From Isoalcanivorax pacificus W11-5 (lineage in GTDB: Bacteria; Pseudomonadota; Gammaproteobacteria; Pseudomonadales; Alcanivoracaceae), in assembly GCF_000299335.2 (NCBI RefSeq), contig NZ_CP004387.1, positions 1,054,001 through 1,118,000 of the forward strand: 64,000 bases of DNA. Direction: 5' to 3'. Positions 30,401-38,900 of the stretch are shown in pieces; position 1 is the stretch's first letter, and every line of letters begins with the position of its first letter. The translations under genes were made by a program, and so were the position numbers. The notes beneath the pieces were generated by a model. The model made no database searches. It was not told the origin of the DNA and saw nothing but the letters and a program-made list of their open reading frames with translations.

Positions 30401-30425
30401 ATGAGAGTCCCCCCTCGTCCGTGAA

Positions 30426-32645
30426 TCAGTGATGTGCGTGCAGCAGTGGGTCCTGCGGGTTTTGTTGTGTCAGTGTTTGCAGCAGTGCGTCCTGCTCCGG
30501 GCCGCGCGGCAGGTACTGGTACAGCGCCAGCCGCAGTGACCGGCTGGCCGGGTGGCGCGCCAGTTGTTCGCGCAGCAGTTGCAGCGCGCGCGGGCGTTGC
30601 CCGGTGTCGTGCCAGGCCACGGCCAGTACAAAGGCGTAAGTGTCGTTGTCCGGTGCCAGGGCGTGGGCTTTTTCCAGTGCGCGCACGCCTTCTTGCAGTT
30701 GCCCTGCACGGATGCTGGCCAGGCCGTAGGCGTGATGCAGCACGGCATTGTCGGGCTGGTCGCGCAGCGCCTGGCTCAATTGCCGGCGGCCGCTGTCGCC
30801 GTCGCCCTGCGCGGCCTGCCACTGGGCCAGCAGCACGATGGCGGGCACGAAGCGCGGGTTGCGTTGCAGTGCGGCGTGCAGGGCCGGTGCCACCTGTTCG
30901 TCGCGGCCGGTGAGCCGGTACAGGTTGGCGAGATTGGTGTGGGCTTCGGCGTTGGCTGGCAGTTGCCGTTGCACCTGTTCGTATTCGCTCAGTGCGTCGG
31001 CGGGTAATGACATGCCTTGCTGGTCGGCCAGCGAGAGCCATTGTTCGGCGGCGCCCAGACGCACGGCGCGCACGGGGTCGTTCAATAAGCCCGGCAGTTC
31101 GGATTGCATGCCGGGTGGTAACGCCTCGATGGCGGCGCGGCGCACGCTCGGGTCGGCATGTGTCAGTGCGGCGGACACGGCCTGCTGCGCAGCGCGGGAA
31201 GGGTACGCCGGCAATTCCGCGATCAATGCGGCGCGGCGCAGTCCCGGCAGGTCGCCGCGCGCCAGTTGCGTGAGCAGTGCCTCGGCCGCGCCGGCGTCAC
31301 CGTGCCGCGCTTTGAACAGCGCGCGCGCATAGCCGCCGTCGCGCGGCTGGTGTGCGGGATACCACTGGCGAAAGTGAGTCAGCAGTGTGTCGGTATCGCT
31401 GTTTTCATGACATCCCAGGCAGGCATCGCTGTGGCCGAGTGCGAGTGCCTGTTCGGGATCGGGTGAACTGAAACTGTGATCGTGGCGCAGGTCGTTGCCC
31501 ATGTAGGTTTTGCCCGGCATATGACACGCCTTGCAGGCGGCGCCGGGCGAGCCGGGGGCGTGATGGTGATGCGCCGGGCTGTCGTAGTCCTTTGCCGCCA
31601 GATGCGTGCCGCGAATCGCTGCGCGCACCGGCGTGGCTGCCGGGTTGTGGCACTGGGTGCAGACGGCGTTGTCCGGCGCGCGCAACTGGCCGCTGTGCGG
31701 GTTGTGGCAATCGGCGCAGACCACGCCGGCCTGGTGCATGCGGCTTTGCAGGAAGGAGCCGTATTCGAACACTTCGCCCTGAATCTTGCCGTCCACTTCG
31801 TACAGGTCCGCCGTTAACTGGCTAAGTAGATAATCGTCCTGCAATGTCGCGCTGTGAGTGGGCGTGCCCAGTGGCGTGCGGCGGCTGTGGCAGGTGCCGC
31901 AGGTGTCGAGCTGTTGCGGGGCCCGGTCGAGTTGGCGGGCAAAACCCTTGCCGGCGGTGGTATCCGGCGTCTCATTCAGTGCGTTGGCCCAGCGCAGGTG
32001 ATCGGCGGCGGGGCCATGGCAGCCCTGGCAGCCGACGCCGAGGCTGTGCCACTGGCTGTCGAAGCGTTGCGTGGTTTCGTCAAAGCCGGTCCGGAAATCG
32101 GTGGTGTGGCATTCGATGCATTGGGTGTTGGCGTTCTGTGCCGGTTGCTGCCAGTGCAACGGATGGTGCGCGTCCACGCCTTCGCCGTCGTAGAGGTGAA
32201 ACCAGCGTTGCTGTGCGGTATCCCAGGCCACGCCGAGGGCTTGCAGGCGGCCGTCGTCCAGGGCCAGCAGGTATTGCTGCAAGGGTGCCCAGCCGAAGGT
32301 GTAGGCGACCGGGAAGGTTTCGGGTTGCCCGTCGGCATTTGGCGTGTGGACCAGAAACCTGTTGCCGTCACGAAAGAAGCGGGTGGTTTCCCGATCGCTC
32401 CGGAAAGTGACGTCGTTGAAATCGCCGCGCACGGTATCGCCGGTGGGCAACCGCATCGCAAGATGGTGATGGGAATTCTGCCAGTCTCGGAATTGTGGCG
32501 CGTGGCATTGCCGGCACTGGTTTTCGTCCACCCAGTGCGGCGCACTGGCGACGTCACCGCTCTCGCCACGCGACAGCCACCAGCCGCCAGCGAGCGCCAC
32601 GGCACTCAGGGGTAGGATCAGCAGCAGTGCGCGGGACGGTCGCAT
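30426..32645 (-). CDS. Octaheme c-type cytochrome with HEAT and TPR repeats
   Basis: 739 residues with an N-terminal signal/anchor helix (LLLILPLSAVALAGGWWL) and eight CxxCH haem-binding motifs starting at residues 44, 176, 206, 249, 310, 329, 371 and 409. The region 430–540 looks like HEAT-type helical repeats (DPSVRRAAIEALP, DPVRAVRLGAAEQWL). From about 545 to the end are TPR repeats (ANAEAHTNLANLYRLTGR and others). It belongs to the multihaem cytochrome–TPR family of periplasmic proteins whose substrate is generally unknown. Its ATG is seven bases after the kinase stop and its stop is 25 bases before sulfatase B, so kinase, cytochrome and sulfatase share a transcript. Confidence 0.88.
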   Translation of the reverse strand: MRPSRALLLILPLSAVALAGGWWLSRGESGDVASAPHWVDENQCRQCHAPQFRDWQNSHHHLAMRLPTGDTVRGDFNDVTFRSDRETTRFFRDGNRFLVHTPNADGQPETFPVAYTFGWAPLQQYLLALDDGRLQALGVAWDTAQQRWFHLYDGEGVDAHHPLHWQQPAQNANTQCIECHTTDFRTGFDETTQRFDSQWHSLGVGCQGCHGPAADHLRWANALNETPDTTAGKGFARQLDRAPQQLDTCGTCHSRRTPLGTPTHSATLQDDYLLSQLTADLYEVDGKIQGEVFEYGSFLQSRMHQAGVVCADCHNPHSGQLRAPDNAVCTQCHNPAATPVRAAIRGTHLAAKDYDSPAHHHHAPGSPGAACKACHMPGKTYMGNDLRHDHSFSSPDPEQALALGHSDACLGCHENSDTDTLLTHFRQWYPAHQPRDGGYARALFKARHGDAGAAEALLTQLARGDLPGLRRAALIAELPAYPSRAAQQAVSAALTHADPSVRRAAIEALPPGMQSELPGLLNDPVRAVRLGAAEQWLSLADQQGMSLPADALSEYEQVQRQLPANAEAHTNLANLYRLTGRDEQVAPALHAALQRNPRFVPAIVLLAQWQAAQGDGDSGRRQLSQALRDQPDNAVLHHAYGLASIRAGQLQEGVRALEKAHALAPDNDTYAFVLAVAWHDTGQRPRALQLLREQLARHPASRSLRLALYQYLPRGPEQDALLQTLTQQNPQDPLLHAHH

Positions 32646-32652
32646 GGGCCAC

Positions 32653-34446
32653 TCACTCCGGGGACGATTCCGGCAATTGCCGTGGCAGCCACAGTGTCAG
32701 GCGCGTGCCCTGTTCCAGTGGCTCTATCTCGATGCGGCCGTCCAGCGCGCGGATGCGGCGGCGCATATTGTTCAGCCCGGTGCCGCAGCGGTCCGGGTTG
32801 CGCGGGAAGGGCAGGCCGTTGTTTTCCACTTCGATGCGCGCGTGGCCATCGTCGTCGCTGCCTTGCACGCTGATGTGCGTTGCCTGACCATGCTTGATGG
32901 CGTTGGTGATGGCCTCCTGCAGAATGCGCAGCACGTTCAATGCCTGCGAGGGCGTGACACCAGCGATTTCCGGCAGCCGTGCCATCGACCAGTCGAGAGT
33001 CACGCCCATGCGCTTGAGTTGCCGTTCCAGCCGCTCACGCAGGCCGGCCAGCGCCGCCGGCAGTTCGCGGTCCTGGATGTCCAGCGAGTGGATCACCAGC
33101 CGCAGGTCGTCCAGCGCCTCGCGCGCGGCGCGTTCCACCTGCGCGGATTTTTCCCGTTCGGACAGCGCGATGATCGACGCCAGGTGGCCGGAGAGGCCAT
33201 CGTGCAGGTCCGCGGTCAGGCGACGGCGTTCGTCGGCCAGCGTGCGCCGGGCGGCCTCGCGGCGTTCTTCCGCGTGCAGGCGCGCCAGTTCCTGTTCCTG
33301 TTCGGTCAGGCGCTGTGTCAGGTAGGCGTTGGCGTTGTCCAGCCGGTTCAGGCTCACGCCCAGGCGGCGCATCAGGATCATGGCGATGCCGATCATCAGC
33401 GCCGGGCGGTAATACACCGAGAGAAAGATCGGCCCGTCGGCCCGGCCGGTCACCACGAGATAGTCGTGCAGTGCCGCGAGGGCCGCCAGCAGCAGCGGCA
33501 GCAACAACAGCCAGGCTTCGCTGACGCGCCGCGCCGCCGCCCAGCCGGTGATGCCCAGGCTGATCAGCAGCCCGGTGATATTCAACGGCGCGTTGACGAA
33601 CATCACCAGTTGCGAGGCCGATACCAGCCCCGAGACGCCGAGCACGATGCACCCGGCCGGCACCAGCAGCGCCGCCAGCTTCAGCCAGCGCGGAGGCGGG
33701 ATGCCGGCGATCAGCAGCACGGTGATCATCAATATCGCGCTGGCGGACGAGCCGATCATGTGCAGGTAGGGCATCAGTGTGAACAGGCCCGGTACCAGGT
33801 CCTGCATCATGCCCAGGTAAATGAACATGGAGGTGACCAGCATCAGCGCCAGCCAGCCGAACAGCGGCTCCTGCGGCCGGTACAGCCAGAGCACCATTAC
33901 CACCAGGGCCATCAGCAACTGGCCGGCGGGGACCATCAGGCGCAGGTATTCCAGCAGGAAGATGCGGCTGCGGTAATACGGCGTGAGTTGGTCGGCGCTA
34001 CCCACGTACAGCGGCGACAGATACGCCGGCACCATGCCGATGGATTGCAGGTGCACGTCGATGACGTTCTCGCCCGGCTGCAACAGACGCGGCGGCAGGG
34101 GCACCAGGGCGGTAATGCCGGAGGCCAGACCGATCATGGTGGTGCGGTGCTCGGTGTCGGCGATTTCCTCGCCGGCCAGCGTGATGATGGCGCGCTGGCT
34201 GATGGTGGGGATGAACAGGTAGCGCTGGGTGGCATCCTCCAGGCGGAAGGCCATGCGGTAATGTTCCCAGCCGCCGGCTTCCCGGCGCGCCCTGGGGAGC
34301 GTCACGGCCTGCCAGGCACCGTCTTCCTCATACTGCGCCGCAGTGATGGCCAGCACGTCGGGTTGCGGCGGGCTCAGCCACAGCGGCACGCTGGCCAGCC
34401 CGGCCAGTACCGCCCACAGCACCCCCAACCCCAGCTTGCGGATCAC
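32653..34446 (-). CDS. NarL-family sensor histidine kinase
   Basis: Membrane histidine kinase of 597 residues. The start is the GTG at 34446, which overlaps the stop of the response-regulator gene (GTGA). It has an N-terminal helix, a periplasmic beta-rich domain (about 25–170, resembling a 7TMR-DISM extracellular module), then seven or so helices (about 185–390), a coiled segment and the HisKA_3 domain with the phospho-acceptor histidine in DLHDGLSGHLASI. The HATPase domain contains LQEAITNAIKHGQATHI and GTGLNNMRRRIRAL. It must pair with the regulator immediately upstream. The signal is unknown. Confidence 0.88.
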   Translation of the reverse strand: MIRKLGLGVLWAVLAGLASVPLWLSPPQPDVLAITAAQYEEDGAWQAVTLPRARREAGGWEHYRMAFRLEDATQRYLFIPTISQRAIITLAGEEIADTEHRTTMIGLASGITALVPLPPRLLQPGENVIDVHLQSIGMVPAYLSPLYVGSADQLTPYYRSRIFLLEYLRLMVPAGQLLMALVVMVLWLYRPQEPLFGWLALMLVTSMFIYLGMMQDLVPGLFTLMPYLHMIGSSASAILMITVLLIAGIPPPRWLKLAALLVPAGCIVLGVSGLVSASQLVMFVNAPLNITGLLISLGITGWAAARRVSEAWLLLLPLLLAALAALHDYLVVTGRADGPIFLSVYYRPALMIGIAMILMRRLGVSLNRLDNANAYLTQRLTEQEQELARLHAEERREAARRTLADERRRLTADLHDGLSGHLASIIALSEREKSAQVERAAREALDDLRLVIHSLDIQDRELPAALAGLRERLERQLKRMGVTLDWSMARLPEIAGVTPSQALNVLRILQEAITNAIKHGQATHISVQGSDDDGHARIEVENNGLPFPRNPDRCGTGLNNMRRRIRALDGRIEIEPLEQGTRLTLWLPRQLPESSPE

Positions 34447-35099
34447 AGTCGTATCAGCCCCCGCTTCGATGCTTCGTACACGGCCTCCGACCGGTTGTTG
34501 GCGGCCAGCTTGCGGTAAATGTTCTTGATATGCACCGGCACCGTCTGGCGCGAGATGTTCAGCCATTCGGCCAGTTCGGTATAGGTGAAGCCCTTGGCGA
34601 TGCCGCGCAGGATCTCCGTCTCGCGCGGGGTCAGTTCCGGCCCCGGTTGGCTGGCGGCGGGTGCGCTCATGCGCCGCACCAGGATGCGGGCGATAGAGGA
34701 GGAAATCGGCGAATGCCCGGCGCGCAGCGATTCGATCGCCTCCACCAGTTCGATGGAATCGGCGTCCTTGAGCAGGTAGCCCACGGCGCCGGCCTCGATG
34801 GCATTGAGCACCGTCTCGTCGTCGGCCAGCACGGAAATCACCATGGCGTCGGCGTCCGGGTACAGCCGGCGCAACAGGCGGATGGCCTCGATGCCGTGGC
34901 CGTCCGGCAGATTCAGGTCGGTCATCAGCAGGTCCACCGGCTGCCGGTTCAGCACCGCCAGGGCCTCTTCCAGCGTCGCGCAGGCGGCCACCAGCTCGCC
35001 GCCGGGCCAGCCGTTGATGATGTGCGCGAAGCGTTCGCGCAACGGGGTGTCGTCCTCAAGCAGCAGAATGCGTGCCGCCTGGGTGGTATCGGCCATCAT
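34443..35099 (-). CDS. NarL/FixJ-family response regulator
   Basis: 218 residues: receiver with acidic pocket E15-D16-D17, phospho-acceptor D61 in LLMTDLNLPDGHG and switch lysine in GYLLKDADS, then a LuxR-type helix-turn-helix (LTPRETEILRGIAKGFTYTELAEWLNISRQTVPVHIKNIYRKL, given in part as the family hallmark). First gene of the long minus-strand operon. One of three ATGGTATGYCC repeats overlaps its start codon and two more lie in the upstream divergent region, so autoregulation is plausible. It may also control the divergent IalB–autotransporter pair. Confidence 0.9.
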   Translation of the reverse strand: MMADTTQAARILLLEDDTPLRERFAHIINGWPGGELVAACATLEEALAVLNRQPVDLLMTDLNLPDGHGIEAIRLLRRLYPDADAMVISVLADDETVLNAIEAGAVGYLLKDADSIELVEAIESLRAGHSPISSSIARILVRRMSAPAASQPGPELTPRETEILRGIAKGFTYTELAEWLNISRQTVPVHIKNIYRKLAANNRSEAVYEASKRGLIRL

Positions 35100-35217
35100 G
35101 GTATGTCCCGTACGAGTGAATGTGCTGCCCGGCCATTGTGTGCCCGGGCGGGGCAGGGCTGGATACCCTATTCATGGTATGTCCTTCGCGCCGCCCTACT
35201 ATATTTATGGTATGCCC
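35098..35217. promoter_or_regulatory. Divergent control region with three ATGGTATGYCC direct repeats
   Basis: Copies of ATGGTATG(T/C)CC at 35098–35108, 35174–35184 and 35207–35217, all in the same orientation; the last two are 33 bases apart (about three helical turns). Each contains the imperfect palindrome CAT-GGT-ATG. Overlapping -10-like hexamers lie between copies two and three: TATATT at 35200–35205 on plus and TATAGT at 35203–35198 on minus. I infer binding sites for the adjacent NarL-type regulator. Confidence 0.55.
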
Positions 35218-35281
35218 CCGGCAAGGTGTGTCACGGGATACTGCCCCGCATCAGCACAGATATCACGCCAAGGGGGGCAGA

Positions 35282-35815
35282 ATGCTGGCATACAACAATA
35301 ACGGCCTGAAGGGCCGGACGTTTCATGCAGTGATGACCGGGGTGGTGGTGATCCTGCTGTCACTGGCCGCCGCCGGTATGGCACGGGCCGACAACAGTCC
35401 GACGGCGCCACCGGCCTGGCAGGCCAGTTGCGTGGCGCCGTCACGTGCGGCCCCCGCAGACTGCCGCATGGAGCAGCGGCTGATCGCCCAGGAAACCGGG
35501 CAAAACCTGTCCCTGGTGGTGGTCAGTGTGCCGGGCGACACCCGCAAGCCGGTGATGAATGTGCTGCTGCCCAACGGCCTGGCGGTGTCCGAGAAAGTGA
35601 CCTTCCAGATTGATGACGATGCGACGCAAGACCTGCCGTTGAAATTCTGCGATGGCAGCGGGTGCCTGGCGGTCACGGAACTGGACAACCGGCAAATCCG
35701 CGCGCTGGAGCGCGGCAACCGGCTGACCCTCCAGGCCACCACTGCCCAGGGTGCGCCATTGCAACTGCACCATTCCCTAGCGGACTTCACCGCTGTTTTC
35801 GGAGCCATCAAATAA
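35282..35815 (+). CDS. IalB-family (invasion-associated locus B) periplasmic protein
   Basis: 177 residues. The start is the ATG at 35282 behind AGGGGGGCAG; the longer open frame upstream runs through the promoter repeats. The signal peptide (VVVILLSLAAAGMARA) cleaves near residue 36. The mature protein shows IalB-family features: SLVVVSVPGDTRKPVMNVLLPNGLAV, a VTFQIDD segment and four cysteines (QASC, ADC, KFCDGSGC). The role of IalB-family proteins outside Bartonella is not defined. It is separated by 87 bases containing a stem-loop from the giant autotransporter gene, so it is probably an accessory factor in the same operon. Confidence 0.85.
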   Translation: MLAYNNNGLKGRTFHAVMTGVVVILLSLAAAGMARADNSPTAPPAWQASCVAPSRAAPADCRMEQRLIAQETGQNLSLVVVSVPGDTRKPVMNVLLPNGLAVSEKVTFQIDDDATQDLPLKFCDGSGCLAVTELDNRQIRALERGNRLTLQATTAQGAPLQLHHSLADFTAVFGAIK

Positions 35816-35844
35816 GTGGAATCGGTAACAACGGCAAGCGGGAT

Positions 35845-35867
35845 GCCCTCTCCCCGGCGGAGAGGGC
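35845..35867 (+). promoter_or_regulatory. Intercistronic stem-loop before the autotransporter
   Basis: Perfect nine-base arms GCCCTCTCC and GGAGAGGGC around CCGGC. There is no T-run, so it is more likely an mRNA stability or differential-expression element than a full terminator. A similar CCCTCTCC stem occurs at 59348. Confidence 0.6.
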
Positions 35868-35902
35868 AGCAATACTGCCACGCACTATCAGGAAGGCCGA
35901 CG

Positions 35903-38900
35903 ATGAAAACCGCCCGGAACGTTTCCCATCGCCTCACCCCTGCGCTCGCCGCAGGTCTTGCCCTTGGCTGCGCCATGGTCTGTCTGCCCGGCGTGGCGGC
36001 GGCGGATAGCCTTGACTATCTCTATGACGGCCAGGGGAATTTGCTGAGCTATGGGGTCAACGGGGAGATGATCTATGAGGGGGTGGACGGCGAACTGGTA
36101 GAGGCCGTGCCGTTGGTGGAGGTCGGCCCGGCTTTCAAGCATGACCCTTACTACACCTACTACTCGCATGGGGGGGATGCAGGTGCCCGGGGTCTGGATT
36201 GTGGTAACGGGAGCGCCACCTGGGATGGCCAAAAACGGTCAAAGCCCACGGCGGGTGGTGATGGCGGGAATGCGGATTACCAAGCATCAGGCATGGCAAC
36301 AGATACTCACTCCAGTTTTACCGGCACGATCGTCGCCCAGGGAGCCAATGGCGGCCATGGCGGCATGGGCGGCAGCAATACCACGGGTTCCTGTGATAAG
36401 GGTGGGCAGGCGGGCGGCAATGGCGGCAATGGGGCGGAGGCCGGCATTTCCTACAATCAGGGCAAGGCATCCGACAAAAAGTCCTATGAAGTGGGAGAGG
36501 ATGGCGTCAAAAACATGACCATCCATGGCGCCACAGCCCTGGTGGCGCAGTCCTTGGGCGGTAATGGCGGCGATGGCGGCAGTTCTGTGGACAGTGGCGA
36601 GGGCAGCAAGGACAAGGCGGGCAATGGCGGCCATGGCGGCCAGGGTGGCAAGGCGTGGATCAAGAACACGGTGGGGCTGACAGTTCTCGATGACGTCCAA
36701 GTCTTCAATACCTACTCTATAAACTATGACCTGGAGACCGATCAAATCGATGACTACGACTTGATTACCCAGGTCGTCAATACCGCCCATGGCCTGATTG
36801 CGCAATCAGGTGGTGGCATTGGTGGTGCAGGTGGCAATGCCAATTCCGGCAGCAAAAACGGCGGTGCCGGCGGCAGTGCCGGCAATGCCGGTGAAGCCAA
36901 TATCAATAACCAGGCTTACATCACCACCAATGGCGGCAGCGCCATCCTCGCGCAAAGCGTCGGCGGTTTTGGCGGCGATGCCGGGGTCAATAAAAAAGGC
37001 TATGGCGGTGGTGGTGGCACCGGCGGCGACGGCGGCCTGGTTTCGGTCTACAACAGCGGTGTACTGACCATCAATGACCAGAAGCTGCCGCTGTGCAGCG
37101 AGACGGTGACGCACAACTGCCGGATCACCGAAGACATGGATACCTCCAGCGGTACGCTGGCGACCTTGGCGAACTCTCCCCATCTCTACGGCGTCTGCGA
37201 CGAGCGCTACCAGAACTGCGACATTCACGGTGCCTACGGCATTTTTGCCCAGTCGGTGGGTGGTGGCGGCGGCAATTCCGGTGGCAGCTCCGGCAAACAC
37301 GCCATCGGCGCGGACGGTGGCGACGCCGGTTTCGGCTGGCTGGTGAACGTCGATAACAGGAACAAGATCAACATCAACACCGAAAGCTCGGTGGGCATTT
37401 TGGCGCAATCCATTGGCGGCGGCGGTGGCGCGGGCGGCATGGCCTATTCCAGCGCGCATAAGGCCAAGGCCATCGGCGGCTCCGGCGGTGGCGGCGGTGA
37501 CGGCGGCGCTGTGTGGGTGTCGAATACCGGCAGCATCTGCACCGGCGGCGCCTGCGGCGTGGCGCTGGAAGAGCTGGTGGAAAAATCCGACTCGGCGGGC
37601 GGTGCCTACGGCATTTTTGCGCAGTCCATTGGCGGCGGCGGCGGTGCGGGCGGCAGCGCCAAGGCCAAATCCCATAGCGGCGGCTTTCTGGGGCTGATGC
37701 CGGGCAAGTCGCTGGCCATCGGCGGCTCCGGCGGTGACGGCGGTGACGGCGGTTTTATCACGGTCGCCAACCAGGGCGGCATCACCACGGCGGAAATCAA
37801 TTCCGCCGGCATTTTTGCGCAATCGGTGGGCGGCGGCGGCGGTTCCGGCGGCGGTGCTACCGCCATGGACGCCTCCCTGTTCAGCGGCAAGGCCGTGGCC
37901 CATGGCGGCTCCGGCGGCGGCGGCGGCCACGGCGGCATGGTCGCGGTCAACTGCACCAGCTATGGCAATGCCAGTACCTATTCGCCCTGCCAGGCGCAGA
38001 ACATTACTTCCTATACGCCGACGCAAACGCTCTCCACCACCGTCACACCGACCCTGCTCAGCAGCAATGCCGGCAATGCCTACGGCATCGCCACGGCGGG
38101 TCTCGGCTCGACGGCGATCTTCGCCCAGTCGGTAGGCGGCGGTGGCGGCTCCGGCAGCTATGCCATTGCCGTGCAAGGCGAGTTGTTTGGCGACGGCATG
38201 GCGCTGGCCTATGGCGGCACGGGCGGTAATGGCGGCTCGGGCAACCTTGTCTATGCGGGCACCAACGGCATGTGGCTTTACACCCTGGGCGATGGCGCGG
38301 CGGGGCTGCTGGCGCAGTCCATCGGCGGCGGCGGCGGCGCGGGCAGCTATGCCCTGAGCCTCGCGGCAGCGGCGGCGGGCGCACCGGTCGCCTTCTCGCT
38401 GGGCGGCGCAGGCGGCGTGGGCGGCGGCGGCGGTAACGTGGTAGCGGAGAATCCTGGCGGCCATATCAGCACAGCGGGTGATTTTTCCCACGGCATCATC
38501 GCGCAATCCATTGGCGGCGGCGGCGGTGCAGGCGGTGCCTCGGTGGCGGCCTCCGGGTCGCTGGTGGGCGTCAACACAGCGTTGGCCGTGGGCGGTTCGG
38601 GCGAAGGCGGTGGTGCTGGCGGCCAGGTCCTTGTGACCAATACCCGCTACGGCAGTAACAGCCCGGACATCTGGACGCAAGGCTATGGTGCCAACGCCAT
38701 CCTGGCGCAGTCCATTGGCGGCGGTGGCGGTGCGGGTGGCAACAGCTATGCGGCCTCGGCGACCTTGGTCGGCGGCACGGCCAGCGTGGCGGTGGGCGGC
38801 AGCTCGTCAAGTGGTGGTGCGGGCAGCGTCGTTGATCTCGATAACCAGGGCAACCTGGTCACGGAAGGCCATAACGCAGCGGGCATCGTGGCTCAGTCCA

